Source: an uncultured Lachnospiraceae bacterium
GTDB taxonomy: Bacteria; Bacillota; Clostridia; Lachnospirales; Lachnospiraceae
DNA: 64,000 bases
Direction of reading: 5' to 3'
NCBI GenBank assembly: GCA_900554205.1
Contig: USGM01000001.1
Location: forward strand, 25,024 to 89,023
The position numbers and the translations under genes were made by a program. Numbering within the stretch: position 1 is the first letter of the stretch; every line of letters begins with the position of its first letter. Under the pieces are notes generated by a model. The model ran no database searches. It had not been told where the DNA came from and saw nothing but the letters and a program-made list of their open reading frames with translations. Below, one piece after another: positions 35,526 to 43,730 of the stretch.

Positions 35526-36392
35526 ATGAACAGTCTGAGAGAGCTGATTAAGGACAAGAGAAGGATCGTCGTGAAGATCGGATCGTCCTCCCTGACCCAC
35601 AAGGAGACGGGGGACATGGATTATATCCGCATGGAAAAGCTGGTGCGTGAGCTGAGTGACATTAGAAATCAGGGCAAGGAGGTCGTGCTGGTCTCCTCGG
35701 GAGCCATCGCGGCAGGAAAGAATGCGGTGAATTTAAAGGATGTCCGCGTGAACAGCTCAGCGGAGTCGCTGGCTGTGAAGCAGGCGTGCTCGGCGGTGGG
35801 ACAGGCGAGGCTGATGATGACCTATCAGAGACTGTTTGCCGAATATAATCAGGTCGCGGCGCAGATCCTGATGACGAAGAACACGATTGTGGATGACCTG
35901 AACAGATATAATGCACACAATACTTTTACGGAGCTTTTAAAGCTCGGTGCGATCCCGGTTGTCAATGAGAACGACACGATCACGACCTACGAGATTGAAT
36001 TCGGTGATAATGACACGCTTTCCGCCATTGTGGCGTCGCTTGTGGACGCGGATCTGCTGATCCTGCTCTCAGATATTGACGGACTGTACACGGACGACCC
36101 CCGGAAGAACCCGGATGCAAAATTTATCAGTCAGGTGGACGAACTGACCGATGAACTGATGGGGATGGGAAAGGCGACGACAGGCAGCAATGTCGGCACC
36201 GGCGGCATGAACACAAAGCTGCTTGCGGCGAGAATTGCCACCAAGGCGGGCGCGGACATGATTATTGCCAACAGTAAGGACATCGGTGTGCTGCACCGGC
36301 TGTTAGCGGGTGAGGACGAGGGCACGCTGTTTGTGGCGAAGAAGGATGAGAATTTTGATCTTTCGGGCTTCGTTGCGAATCTACATAAATAA
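35526..36392 (+). CDS. proB: Glutamate 5-kinase (no PUA domain)
   Basis: First step of proline synthesis: phosphorylates glutamate to gamma-glutamyl phosphate. Amino-acid-kinase motifs are VVKIGSSSLT at residues about 15-24, VSSGAIAAG near 57, NENDTITTYEIEFGDNDTLSA near 150 and GTGGMNTKLLAA near 222. At 288 residues it ends near LSGFVANLHK and lacks the C-terminal PUA domain found in longer homologues such as the roughly 367-residue E. coli enzyme; this short form is common in Firmicutes. Heads proB-DUF896-fau-proA-ppa. Confidence 0.95.
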   Translation: MNSLRELIKDKRRIVVKIGSSSLTHKETGDMDYIRMEKLVRELSDIRNQGKEVVLVSSGAIAAGKNAVNLKDVRVNSSAESLAVKQACSAVGQARLMMTYQRLFAEYNQVAAQILMTKNTIVDDLNRYNAHNTFTELLKLGAIPVVNENDTITTYEIEFGDNDTLSAIVASLVDADLLILLSDIDGLYTDDPRKNPDAKFISQVDELTDELMGMGKATTGSNVGTGGMNTKLLAARIATKAGADMIIANSKDIGVLHRLLAGEDEGTLFVAKKDENFDLSGFVANLHK

Positions 36393-36422
36393 GGATAGAA
36401 GGCGAAAGGCAGGATAGCAGCC

Positions 36423-36641
36423 ATGAACATGGATGAAAGAATTGCCAGAATAAATGAATTATACCATAAATCCCAGAAGAAGGGACTGACGGAGGCAGAG
36501 AAGGAGGAGCAGGCGAGACTGCGGAAGGAATATGTCGCCAGCGTCAGGAATAATTTAAAGAGTCAGCTGGATAACATTGTGATCGAGAAGCCGGACGGCA
36601 CGAAGATCGATCTGGGCGAAAAATATGGAAAGAAAGACTGA
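36423..36641 (+). CDS. DUF896 (YnzC-like) small protein
   Basis: A 72-residue helical protein. DERIARINELYHKSQKKGLT and EEQARLRKEYVASVRNNLKS are the two-helix hallmark of the DUF896/YnzC family, which in Bacillus is linked to the SOS response; function here is unknown. AGGATAG precedes ATG 36423, with ATG 36429 as alternative. Its last 17 nt overlap the start of fau, so the two are likely translationally coupled. Confidence 0.92.
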   Translation: MNMDERIARINELYHKSQKKGLTEAEKEEQARLRKEYVASVRNNLKSQLDNIVIEKPDGTKIDLGEKYGKKD

Positions 36642-37200
36642 GATCCGAAGCCGCGTGCTGGCAATCAGGGGCGGATTGGATGAGGAGACGAGAAAGCGCG
36701 CCGACATCCTGCTGACAGAGCGCATTCTGGGACATCAGTGGTTTTACCGTTCCGAAATCCTGCTCAGTTTTGCAAGCTATGGCAGCGAGATCAATACCTA
36801 TGAGATTATAGGGGAAGCGTTAAAAACTGGAAAGCGGGTATATCTGCCGAAGGTTCTCACAAAGGCGCACGGAGAACCGGAAATGGTTTTCTTAAGGATT
36901 CATTCGCTGCAGGAGCTTTGTCCCGGTTACAAGGGGATCCCGGAGCCGCCCGAACAGGCGCCGGAATACCGTTACGCTGCGGAAGAAGCAGAGAGGACGC
37001 TGATGCTGATGCCGGGCGTGGCATTCGATGGGTACAGGAACCGCATCGGCTATGGGAAGGGCTTTTATGACCGGTATCTTGCGGATAAGCCCGCGCTATG
37101 GGTTCGGACGATCGCGGTTGGCTTCCGGTGTCAGATGCTGGAGGGCGAGCTGCCGCATGAGGAGGAAGACATCAGACCATATCAGGTCATATGCATATAG
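36625..37200 (+). CDS. fau: 5-formyltetrahydrofolate cyclo-ligase
   Basis: Converts 5-formyl-THF to 5,10-methenyl-THF using ATP, in folate one-carbon salvage. 191 residues, normal length. LPKVLTKAHGEPEMVFLRI covers the substrate-binding strand, and MLMPGVAFDGYRNRIGYGKGFYDRYL near residue 130 is the family signature with the phosphate-binding loop. Position between DUF896 and proA in the proline operon suggests co-transcription, not pathway linkage. Confidence 0.93.
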   Translation: MERKTEIRSRVLAIRGGLDEETRKRADILLTERILGHQWFYRSEILLSFASYGSEINTYEIIGEALKTGKRVYLPKVLTKAHGEPEMVFLRIHSLQELCPGYKGIPEPPEQAPEYRYAAEEAERTLMLMPGVAFDGYRNRIGYGKGFYDRYLADKPALWVRTIAVGFRCQMLEGELPHEEEDIRPYQVICI

Positions 37201-37254
37201 CAGCTTTGTGTCTGCGGGCTCAAGGCTTGCAGGTTACGGAAAGGCGGGGATATT

Positions 37255-38502
37255 ATGACAGATCTACAGTTGATGGGAAAAAATGCTGTCAGGGCGAAGG
37301 CACTGCTGCAAAAGCTTAACACGGAGGAGAAAAATGCGGGACTTCTCGCTGCCGCGGACGCTCTGATCTCACGCACACAGGAGATTCTGGACGCCAATGC
37401 GAAGGACATGGAAAATGCAGTGAAAAACGGCATGAATTCGGGGCTGCAGGACAGACTGCGCCTGACGCCGGAGCGCATTGCCGGCATGGCGGAGGGGTTG
37501 CGCGAGGTGGCTGCGCTGCCCGACTGCATCGGCGAGGTCATGGAGGAGACAGAGCGCCCGAACGGCTTAAAGATTAAAAAGGTAAGAGTGCCCATGGGCG
37601 TTATCGGCATCATCTATGAGGCGAGACCCAACGTGACGGCGGATGCCTTCGGACTGTGCTTCAAGACGGGAAATGCTGTCATTCTCAAGGGAGGAAGCGA
37701 CGCGCTTTATTCCAACATAGCGATTGTCAAGGTGCTGAGAGAGGCACTGGAGAGCTGTGGGCTGCCGGCGGATGCGGTCGGGTTGATCGCTGATACGGAC
37801 AGGGCAGTGACAGTGGAATTCATGAAGCTGAAGGAATATGTCGATCTGCTGATTCCGAGGGGCAGCGCCGGACTGATCAGGAGCGTTGTCGAGAACAGCA
37901 CCATTCCGGTCATCGAGACGGGAACGGGAAACTGTCATGTGTATATTGACAGTGAGGCAGACCTTGACATGGCGGCTAACATTGTCTATAATGCAAAGAC
38001 CCAGAGAATCGGCGTCTGCAATGCCTGTGAATCGCTTGTCGTACATAGTGCTGTCAGGGAGGCGTTTCTCCCGAAGCTGGCGGCAATCCTCGCGCCGAAG
38101 AACGTAGAGCTTCGCGGCGATGAGAGGATCAGGGAGGTGCTGACCGACTGCGTTCCTGCGACGGAGGAGGATTACGGCACGGAGTATCTGGATTATATTC
38201 TTTCCCTGAAGACCGTGGATTCCGTGGAGGAGGCAATCGAGCACATCAACCGATACAGCACGAAGCATTCGGAGTGCATCGTCACAGAGAACCGTCAGAC
38301 CGCCGAAAAGTTCCTGAATGAGATCGACGCGGCATGTGTTTACTGGAATGCCTCGACGCGGTTTACGGACGGCTTCGAGTTCGGCTTCGGTGCAGAGATC
38401 GGAATCAGCACGCAGAAGCTTCACGCGCGCGGGCCTATGGGCTTAAAGGAACTGACTTCCTATAAGTATACGATCTATGGGGATGGGCAGACCAGAAAAT
38501 AA
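37255..38502 (+). CDS. proA: Gamma-glutamyl phosphate reductase
   Basis: Second step of proline synthesis, reducing gamma-glutamyl phosphate with NADPH. 415 residues. Aldehyde-dehydrogenase-like motifs are VPMGVIGIIYEARPNVTADA near residue 115, LIPRGSAGLI near 200, and the nucleophile region RIGVCNACESL near 255 with the catalytic Cys. The C-terminal segment FTDGFEFGFGAEIGISTQKLHARGP is diagnostic (quoted in parts). The short leader 37206-37254 resembles the start of the recurrent leader (TTTGTGTCTGCG) but without its other stems. Confidence 0.96.
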   Translation: MTDLQLMGKNAVRAKALLQKLNTEEKNAGLLAAADALISRTQEILDANAKDMENAVKNGMNSGLQDRLRLTPERIAGMAEGLREVAALPDCIGEVMEETERPNGLKIKKVRVPMGVIGIIYEARPNVTADAFGLCFKTGNAVILKGGSDALYSNIAIVKVLREALESCGLPADAVGLIADTDRAVTVEFMKLKEYVDLLIPRGSAGLIRSVVENSTIPVIETGTGNCHVYIDSEADLDMAANIVYNAKTQRIGVCNACESLVVHSAVREAFLPKLAAILAPKNVELRGDERIREVLTDCVPATEEDYGTEYLDYILSLKTVDSVEEAIEHINRYSTKHSECIVTENRQTAEKFLNEIDAACVYWNASTRFTDGFEFGFGAEIGISTQKLHARGPMGLKELTSYKYTIYGDGQTRK

Positions 38503-38540
38503 GTCTGGCAGAAATGACACAGAAAGGTATGGTGATTCCA

Positions 38541-39092
38541 ATGAAAGAAATCAACGGCAGTATCTGGCACAGCATGAGCACGCAGAGGGTGACACCCACG
38601 GACTTTATCTGCGTGATCGAAATATCCAAGGGCAGCAAGAATAAGTATGAGCTTGACAAGGAGACAGGTTTTCTGATCCTTGACCGCATCCTTCATACCT
38701 CCACGCATTATCCGGCAAACTACGGCTTTATTCCCAGAACCTACGGAGATGACGGCGATCCGCTGGACGTATTGCTCCTGTGCTCGGAGCCTGTTCAGCC
38801 GCTGACACTGGTGCGGGCTTATCCGATCGGTGTGATTTCCATGCTGGACAACGGCAAGAACGATGAGAAGATCATTGCCGTACCATTCAACGACCCGTAT
38901 TACAACGGCTACCATGACATTTCGGAGCTTCCACCACATGTGGTGGAGGAGATGGAGCATTTCTTCACGGTCTACAAGGCACTGGAAAACAAGACCACCG
39001 CAGTCAACGAGAAGGGAAACCGCGAGGAAGCGATCGAGGTCATCAAGAAGTGTCTGGATAACTACATAGATACCTTTATAAAAAGCTGGTAG
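38541..39092 (+). CDS. ppa: Inorganic pyrophosphatase, family I
   Basis: Hydrolyses pyrophosphate released in biosynthesis; soluble, metal-dependent. About 183 residues. Motifs: FICVIEISKGSKNKYELDKE (substrate-binding Lys/Glu), HYPANYGFIPRTYGDDGDPLDVLLL, the three-Asp metal site, near residues 55-80, and DNGKNDEKIIAVP near 105. ATG 38541 has a GGTG site 6 nt upstream; ATG 38529 is the alternative. Last gene before a strong terminator. Confidence 0.93.
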   Translation: MKEINGSIWHSMSTQRVTPTDFICVIEISKGSKNKYELDKETGFLILDRILHTSTHYPANYGFIPRTYGDDGDPLDVLLLCSEPVQPLTLVRAYPIGVISMLDNGKNDEKIIAVPFNDPYYNGYHDISELPPHVVEEMEHFFTVYKALENKTTAVNEKGNREEAIEVIKKCLDNYIDTFIKSW

Positions 39093-39117
39093 GGAGCCTT
39101 TACAGGCTCCCCTTTTT
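39091..39117 (+). terminator. Terminator of the pro-ppa operon
   Basis: GGGAGCC, loop tttaca, GGCTCCC and a T run. It starts inside the ppa stop codon. Its loop also supplies the -35 of the feo promoter. Confidence 0.9.
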
Positions 39118-39127
39118 ATTATATAAT
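39099..39127 (+). promoter_or_regulatory. feoAB promoter
   Basis: TTTACA (39099-39104), 17-bp spacer, TATAAT (39122-39127). The predicted transcription start is just before the Fur box. Confidence 0.75.
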
Positions 39128-39139
39128 ATCGCCGATTAG

Positions 39140-39156
39140 TTGATAATTATTATCAA
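39140..39156. promoter_or_regulatory. Fur box controlling feoAB
   Basis: TTGATAATTATTATCAA contains a perfect 7-1-7 inverted repeat TGATAAT-n-ATTATCA, the Firmicutes Fur operator. It lies over or just after the transcription start of feoA, so iron-bound Fur should block transcription. Confidence 0.9.
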
Positions 39157-39174
39157 AAGAGAAAGGCTGGAGCA

Positions 39175-39414
39175 ATGACACTGTATGAGGCAGAAAAAGG
39201 ATGCAGCTACCGGATAGGCGGACTGTTCGTGGAACCGGGGATAACAAGAAGGCTGCAGGCGCTGGGATTAAACGATGGAACGACGGTCAGGGTGCTGAAC
39301 AGAAAGAGACGGGGAGCGCTGATTATTCAGGTCAGGGGAACGAGACTTGCTCTTGGAAGGCATATTTCCTCCAATATAGAAATTGAACAGATACAGGAGG
39401 AATTGAAAAAATGA
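39175..39414 (+). CDS. feoA: Ferrous iron transport protein FeoA
   Basis: A 79-residue cytoplasmic SH3-like accessory protein of ferrous iron uptake. The order GLFVEPGITRRLQALGLNDG, VRVLNRKRRGALIIQVRGTRLALGR matches the FeoA fold. GGCTGGAG precedes the ATG. It overlaps feoB by 4 nt. Controlled by the Fur box 20 nt upstream. Confidence 0.92.
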   Translation: MTLYEAEKGCSYRIGGLFVEPGITRRLQALGLNDGTTVRVLNRKRRGALIIQVRGTRLALGRHISSNIEIEQIQEELKK

Positions 39415-41447
39415 GCGGTACGAAAGAGAAAAAGCATATTAACGTTGCCTGCATCGGCAACCCAAATTGCGGAAAGACTACTTTATTCAACGCACTGACA
39501 GGCTCGAAGCTCAAGGTTGCAAACTGGCCGGGAGTGACTGTGGAGCGCTTCGAGGGTCAGACCAGCTTTGAGGATGTTGACATTACCCTCATTGATACTC
39601 CTGGCATTTATTCTCTGACCTGTTACACCATTGAAGAGAAGGTGACAAGGCAATGCGCTATGGATGACAGCATTGATGTGATCATCAATGTTGTGGATGC
39701 CTCATCTCTGGAGAGAAATCTTTATCTTACGCTTCAACTGCTGGAGCTTGGCAAGCCGATTGTGCTGGCACTGAACATGATGGATATTGTCAAGGAGCGT
39801 GGTATGGAGATTGATATGCATCGTCTGCCAGAAATGCTTGGGGATATTCCTGTTGTGCCGGTTTCGGCGGCGAAGCGTACAGGACTTGATATTCTGCTGC
39901 ATGCAGTCGTTCACCATTATGAGGAGGGTAACGGCAGAAAGGGAGCACCCGGGGACGAGACGGAGTATGTTCTGAAATATCCTCCGGAAATTGAAGATAA
40001 GATTGCAAAGCTGGAGGTGATGATGGGAGCACATTATCCGACCCATTCGTCTGTGCGCTGGCATGCAATCAAGCTGCTTGAGGATGATGAGGAGGTAAAG
40101 AAGGAGCATCCCATCTCGGTCACTAATGTTGTGGACAGAAGCTATGAGAAGGATATTATCCAGTGCAAATATGCCTACATAGAGAAGGTGGTTAATGAGA
40201 CCCTGTTTCATAAGAATCAGAAGGCGGCCTCGACGGATAAAGTTGACAAAGTACTCACACATCCTTTCTGGGGGATTCCGATGTTCCTGCTGATTATGTG
40301 TGCTGTCTTTTTCCTGACTTTTACCGTTGGAGATCTCCTGAAGGGTGTCTTTGAGCAGGGGCTTGCATGGCTGTCTGCTGCGGCTTCGGCAGGACTTGAC
40401 GCGATCGGTGTGACAGCATGGCTGAAATCGCTGATTGTTGACGGTATTATTGCGGGTGTCGGAGGTATCCTGACTTTTATCCCGAATATCTTTATCCTGT
40501 TTCTTGCGCTTGCAATGCTGGAGGACAGCGGCTATATGTCGAGAGTGGCTTATGTCATGGATTCTGTCATGGGAAGGGTCGGGCTCTCAGGAAAAGCGTT
40601 TCTGCCTATGATACTCGGGTTTGGCTGCACGGTTCCTGCAATCATGGCGACGAGGGCATTGGAGACGGAGCATGACAGGCGTAAGACCATGCTTGTGACG
40701 CCGTTCATGTCATGCTCAGCCAGATTACCGATTTACGTTCTGTTTTCGGAGATGTTTTTCCCTGAACATCCGGCGCTGGTTGCTTTTTCCATGTATGTGA
40801 TCGGAATGGTGATTGCTATTCTGGCGGCGCTGGTAATAAACAGAATGGAGAAGGGGCATATCAATGATTCGCTGCTCATTGAATTGCCGGAATACAAGCG
40901 GCCGAATGCGAGAACAATACGCATCTATGTCTGGAACAAGCTGAAAGATTACCTTTCCAAGGCGGGAACCACGATTTTTATTGCCTCGATTGTCATCTGG
41001 TTTTTGCTGAACTTCGGCATTGGAGGTATGGTAGACAATCCGGCTGAAAGCTTCGGAGCAGTCATTGGTCATCTCCTCGTGCCTGTGCTGAAGCCGGCAG
41101 GTCTGGGAATGTGGCAGATCGGTGTGGCATTGCTGTCAGGACTGTCGGCAAAGGAAGTTGTTGTATCCAGCTTTGCTGTCCTATTTGGTGTTGCAAATGC
41201 AAATTCCGATGCGGGAATGGCGGCCATTGTCTCAAATATCCAGAGCATTAATCCCGGCTTTGGGGCATTGAATGCTTATTGCCTGATGCTTTTCTGTCTG
41301 CTTTATGTGCCCTGCGTTGCAACCGTCGCAACAGTGAAGAAGGAGAGCGGCTCATGGAAATTCACGGGAAAGATGATTGCTTTCCAGCTGGTTCTTGCCT
41401 GGATGGTGACGACGATCGTATATCAGATTGGCAACTTTTTCAGATAG
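39411..41447 (+). CDS. feoB: Ferrous iron transporter FeoB
   Basis: A 678-residue Fe(II) permease. The N-terminal G domain has G1 GNPNCGKTTLFNALTG at about residues 17-32, G2 around VTVERFEG, G3 DTPG near 66 and G4 NMMD near 124, followed by a guanine-dissociation-inhibitor helical region to about residue 275. Two Gate/Nucleoside_recog repeats follow with about eight helices (for example ILGFGCTVPAIMATRALE and SGLSAKEVVVSSFAVLFG, both conserved Cys/Ser-lined pore motifs). The FeoC gene is absent, as is common in Firmicutes. Confidence 0.97.
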   Translation: MSGTKEKKHINVACIGNPNCGKTTLFNALTGSKLKVANWPGVTVERFEGQTSFEDVDITLIDTPGIYSLTCYTIEEKVTRQCAMDDSIDVIINVVDASSLERNLYLTLQLLELGKPIVLALNMMDIVKERGMEIDMHRLPEMLGDIPVVPVSAAKRTGLDILLHAVVHHYEEGNGRKGAPGDETEYVLKYPPEIEDKIAKLEVMMGAHYPTHSSVRWHAIKLLEDDEEVKKEHPISVTNVVDRSYEKDIIQCKYAYIEKVVNETLFHKNQKAASTDKVDKVLTHPFWGIPMFLLIMCAVFFLTFTVGDLLKGVFEQGLAWLSAAASAGLDAIGVTAWLKSLIVDGIIAGVGGILTFIPNIFILFLALAMLEDSGYMSRVAYVMDSVMGRVGLSGKAFLPMILGFGCTVPAIMATRALETEHDRRKTMLVTPFMSCSARLPIYVLFSEMFFPEHPALVAFSMYVIGMVIAILAALVINRMEKGHINDSLLIELPEYKRPNARTIRIYVWNKLKDYLSKAGTTIFIASIVIWFLLNFGIGGMVDNPAESFGAVIGHLLVPVLKPAGLGMWQIGVALLSGLSAKEVVVSSFAVLFGVANANSDAGMAAIVSNIQSINPGFGALNAYCLMLFCLLYVPCVATVATVKKESGSWKFTGKMIAFQLVLAWMVTTIVYQIGNFFR

Positions 41448-41474
41448 GACGCTAAAACCTAGACTTTCGTTTAG

Positions 41475-41503
41475 TTGACATGATTTTCCATGAAAGCTAT
41501 AAT
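41475..41503 (+). promoter_or_regulatory. Full-consensus sigma-A promoter
   Basis: TTGACA, 17-bp spacer, TATAAT with no mismatch. It lies 27 nt after feoB and only 3 nt before a terminator-like hairpin. Confidence 0.9.
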
Positions 41504-41506
41504 TAG

Positions 41507-41546
41507 GCTGTCAGACAAGGCAAAGTACCTTGGCTGACAGCTTTTT
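41507..41546 (+). terminator. Terminator or attenuator directly after the promoter
   Basis: Outer stem GCTGTCAG/CTGACAGC, inner stem CAAGG/CCTTG with loop caaagta, then TTTTT. It can serve feoAB read-through, but transcripts from 41475-41503 would begin inside it, giving either a roughly 40-nt RNA or an attenuated mRNA for the gene at 41581. Confidence 0.85.
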
Positions 41547-41580
41547 ATGTTCTGAAATACCAGAAAAAGGAGTAAAACGC

Positions 41581-42912
41581 ATGAAAAAAGTATTTATGGG
41601 TCTGGCGGTCGTCTGTCTTGTGCTCGGACTGATTGCCACTATACAGGACGCTGATGGTACGTTCCTGTTTGTCGGAATCCTGTTTGCTGCGCTCTTCGGT
41701 TTCCTTGCATGGCTGTGGAGAGGAAAATCCCCGATTAAGAGGACAGGGGAGCAGATTGCTAACGTCGTGGAACTCGAGAAGCGGAAGCGGGAGGATTATA
41801 AGGGGCTCGCAAAGCCTATGAAGGTGCGGTACTGGAAGTTTCGCATTGCGGGAGCCGTTGTGTTCCTGCTGGGAGTGTTCATTCTGTGCAAGGGTTATGG
41901 AATGACCGTGACGATCTGCATAGCGACGGTAGTGATGATTGCCGGAATCGCAATCTGGGGCTCGGCATCGCCGGAGAACTATAATTCCCTGACGGACATG
42001 GGCGTTATGATATCGATGGACAGACCGCGGACCATCGAGGAATTTTATGAGGCATACAAGAATGTGAAGACGCCGCTCGGCTCGGGTTATCTGGTCAAAT
42101 TCCGCACGATGAAGCAGAAGGCGTTGATGTTCGGACCGGACGACAAGGGGCAGTACCTGTATTTCTGGCTGACAAAGGACGGCTACATCGGCTATATCGG
42201 TTATTCCTTCCTCAATATGATCAAGGAGAAGTATAACGAGCCGCTGATCCCGATCAGGGAGGACTTCGGGGACAATGTGTCCGAGTATCTCTGCTATACT
42301 GCGGATGTGCTCCTGATGGAGCGGAGGCTGAAGGAGAGCTTTGAATATTACATAAAGAACGGACAGGCGCTTCCCATTGAGGAGTCGCTGCCTTCCGAGG
42401 TTTATACCTTTAATGAGGACTTTAAGCTGACCGGACAGCATTTTGAACTCCATGATAAGGACGACAATCTCGTCTATGAGATCGACGGAACCATGCCGCT
42501 GCTCAGCCTGCGCATCTTTGACAGCTATCATAACGAGATCTTCAAGATGACGAAGGAGGTCGGTCATGCACTGGCGACCTACCGTTTTTATTACAAGGGC
42601 GACCTGTACGGAACATTTGAAAAGCAGTTTACACTGGTTAGGGATAAGTTTGCAATGCAGATTAACGATGGGCGACTGGAGCTGACGGAAATTGCCGGTT
42701 CGATCGGACATAATTTCAGCGTGACCTTAAACGGAAGGCTCATCGGTATGATTATGGACAATCTGGACATTACGCTTGAAAACATATTCTTTGACAATGC
42801 AGTCATCGTTGTGTATGACGAGAAATATCTGCCGCTGATCACGGCAATGGCGGTCATGGTTGCGAGAGAGCTTGCGCGTGACGAGGACGGCGCACTGCCG
42901 AACAGAATTTAA
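41581..42912 (+). CDS. Membrane protein with LURP-one/tubby-like C-terminal domain
   Basis: A 443-residue protein with two helices near residues 4-45 and two more near 100-140, then a soluble part. Residues about 275-435 (FELHDKDDNLVYEIDG, FKMTKEVGHALATYRFYYKG, FDNAVIVVYDEKYLPLITAMA) have the beta-strand pattern and closing hydrophobic helix of LURP-one-related/tubby-like domains; related domains in scramblases bind lipids. The family call is by pattern and the cellular role is unknown. AAAAAGGAG precedes ATG 41581. Followed after 21 nt by a lipoprotein gene that probably shares its transcript. Confidence 0.65.
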   Translation: MKKVFMGLAVVCLVLGLIATIQDADGTFLFVGILFAALFGFLAWLWRGKSPIKRTGEQIANVVELEKRKREDYKGLAKPMKVRYWKFRIAGAVVFLLGVFILCKGYGMTVTICIATVVMIAGIAIWGSASPENYNSLTDMGVMISMDRPRTIEEFYEAYKNVKTPLGSGYLVKFRTMKQKALMFGPDDKGQYLYFWLTKDGYIGYIGYSFLNMIKEKYNEPLIPIREDFGDNVSEYLCYTADVLLMERRLKESFEYYIKNGQALPIEESLPSEVYTFNEDFKLTGQHFELHDKDDNLVYEIDGTMPLLSLRIFDSYHNEIFKMTKEVGHALATYRFYYKGDLYGTFEKQFTLVRDKFAMQINDGRLELTEIAGSIGHNFSVTLNGRLIGMIMDNLDITLENIFFDNAVIVVYDEKYLPLITAMAVMVARELARDEDGALPNRI

Positions 42913-42933
42913 AAAAGGAGAAATGAGGTAAAA

Positions 42934-43614
42934 ATGAAAAAAACTTTGGCTGGAGTTTTAGTTGCTTGTGGCATGGTTATGCTCACCGGGTGTGCGGTTG
43001 CGAAGAGCCTGGATTTTGACAGCGAGGAGGCGGCACAGAACGCGTTGGATACCGCGTCAGTCGTGAGATTCGATGGCGACGACATCAAGGAGGTGCACCA
43101 GACGGGAAATATTTATGCGGATGGCAAGGTAGCCGGTTTCCTGCAGGAGGAGGGCTTCCTGAACAGCCAGATAATTATTTCGATGAATGACAACACATGG
43201 ATGTATCAGAAAATTGTGGAGGATGAACCGAGCAGCGAGGAACTGCCGGGTGAGGCTATGGGCTCTGCCTACGGCATGTTTGATGCCAATGATAATGCCG
43301 TTGCCTATGTGCAGGAGCGGCTGATGGAAACGGATGTCTTTCCCAGAGCTTTCTACCTTGTTTTTCTGGATGTCGACGGCAACCCGACAGGGTATCTGGC
43401 GGATGAGGAAGGAAAGAATGTCTATGATTTTGACGGCAATCTGGTCTGCACCGGCAGTGCACAGATGAACGGTGTTTTAGGGACTGACTACAACATTGAG
43501 ATCACGATGGAGCCCGGAACGGATGCACAGATTGACTTCGCATATAAGCTGGGATTGTATGCAAAGCTGTATTACGATCTGAGAAGCTGGTACAGCTTAA
43601 CATATAGCGACTGA
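42934..43614 (+). CDS. Lipoprotein of unknown function
   Basis: A 226-residue secreted lipoprotein. The signal peptide ends at lipobox LTGC (Cys about residue 20). The rest has no recognised enzyme motif; short strand pairs (NIYADGKVAGFLQ, DVDGNPTGYLADEEG, YDFDGNLVC) suggest a beta-rich, tubby-like fold similar to the C-terminal part of the protein encoded just upstream, but this is only a visual impression. The conserved end (FAYKLGLYAKLYYDLRS) would pack as a helix. Confidence 0.7.
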   Translation: MKKTLAGVLVACGMVMLTGCAVAKSLDFDSEEAAQNALDTASVVRFDGDDIKEVHQTGNIYADGKVAGFLQEEGFLNSQIIISMNDNTWMYQKIVEDEPSSEELPGEAMGSAYGMFDANDNAVAYVQERLMETDVFPRAFYLVFLDVDGNPTGYLADEEGKNVYDFDGNLVCTGSAQMNGVLGTDYNIEITMEPGTDAQIDFAYKLGLYAKLYYDLRSWYSLTYSD

Positions 43615-43626
43615 TAGGGCTTGATT

Positions 43627-43678
43627 TTGTGAAATAAATATGCTTTAATGTTAATGACTATTTGTTAAAAAAATATCA
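43627..43678. promoter_or_regulatory. Possible Rex-type sites before the hydrogenase
   Basis: TTGTGAAAT (43627-43635) and TTGTTAAAA (43662-43670) each match half of the Rex operator (TTGTGAAA or TTGTTAA and its inverse); the second halves are poor. A TTGATT-17-TTTAAT promoter at 43621-43649 overlaps the first. Confidence 0.3.
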
Positions 43679-43730
43679 TTCGACATTGAGTGTACTGATG
43701 AGGTGCGCACGGGAAAGGCGGCAAAGACAG

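Noticed and set aside
41545..42711. 388-codon minus-strand open frame over the LURP-one-like gene
   Set aside because: Plus strand has a good ribosome binding site, helices and domain pattern; the minus frame has none.
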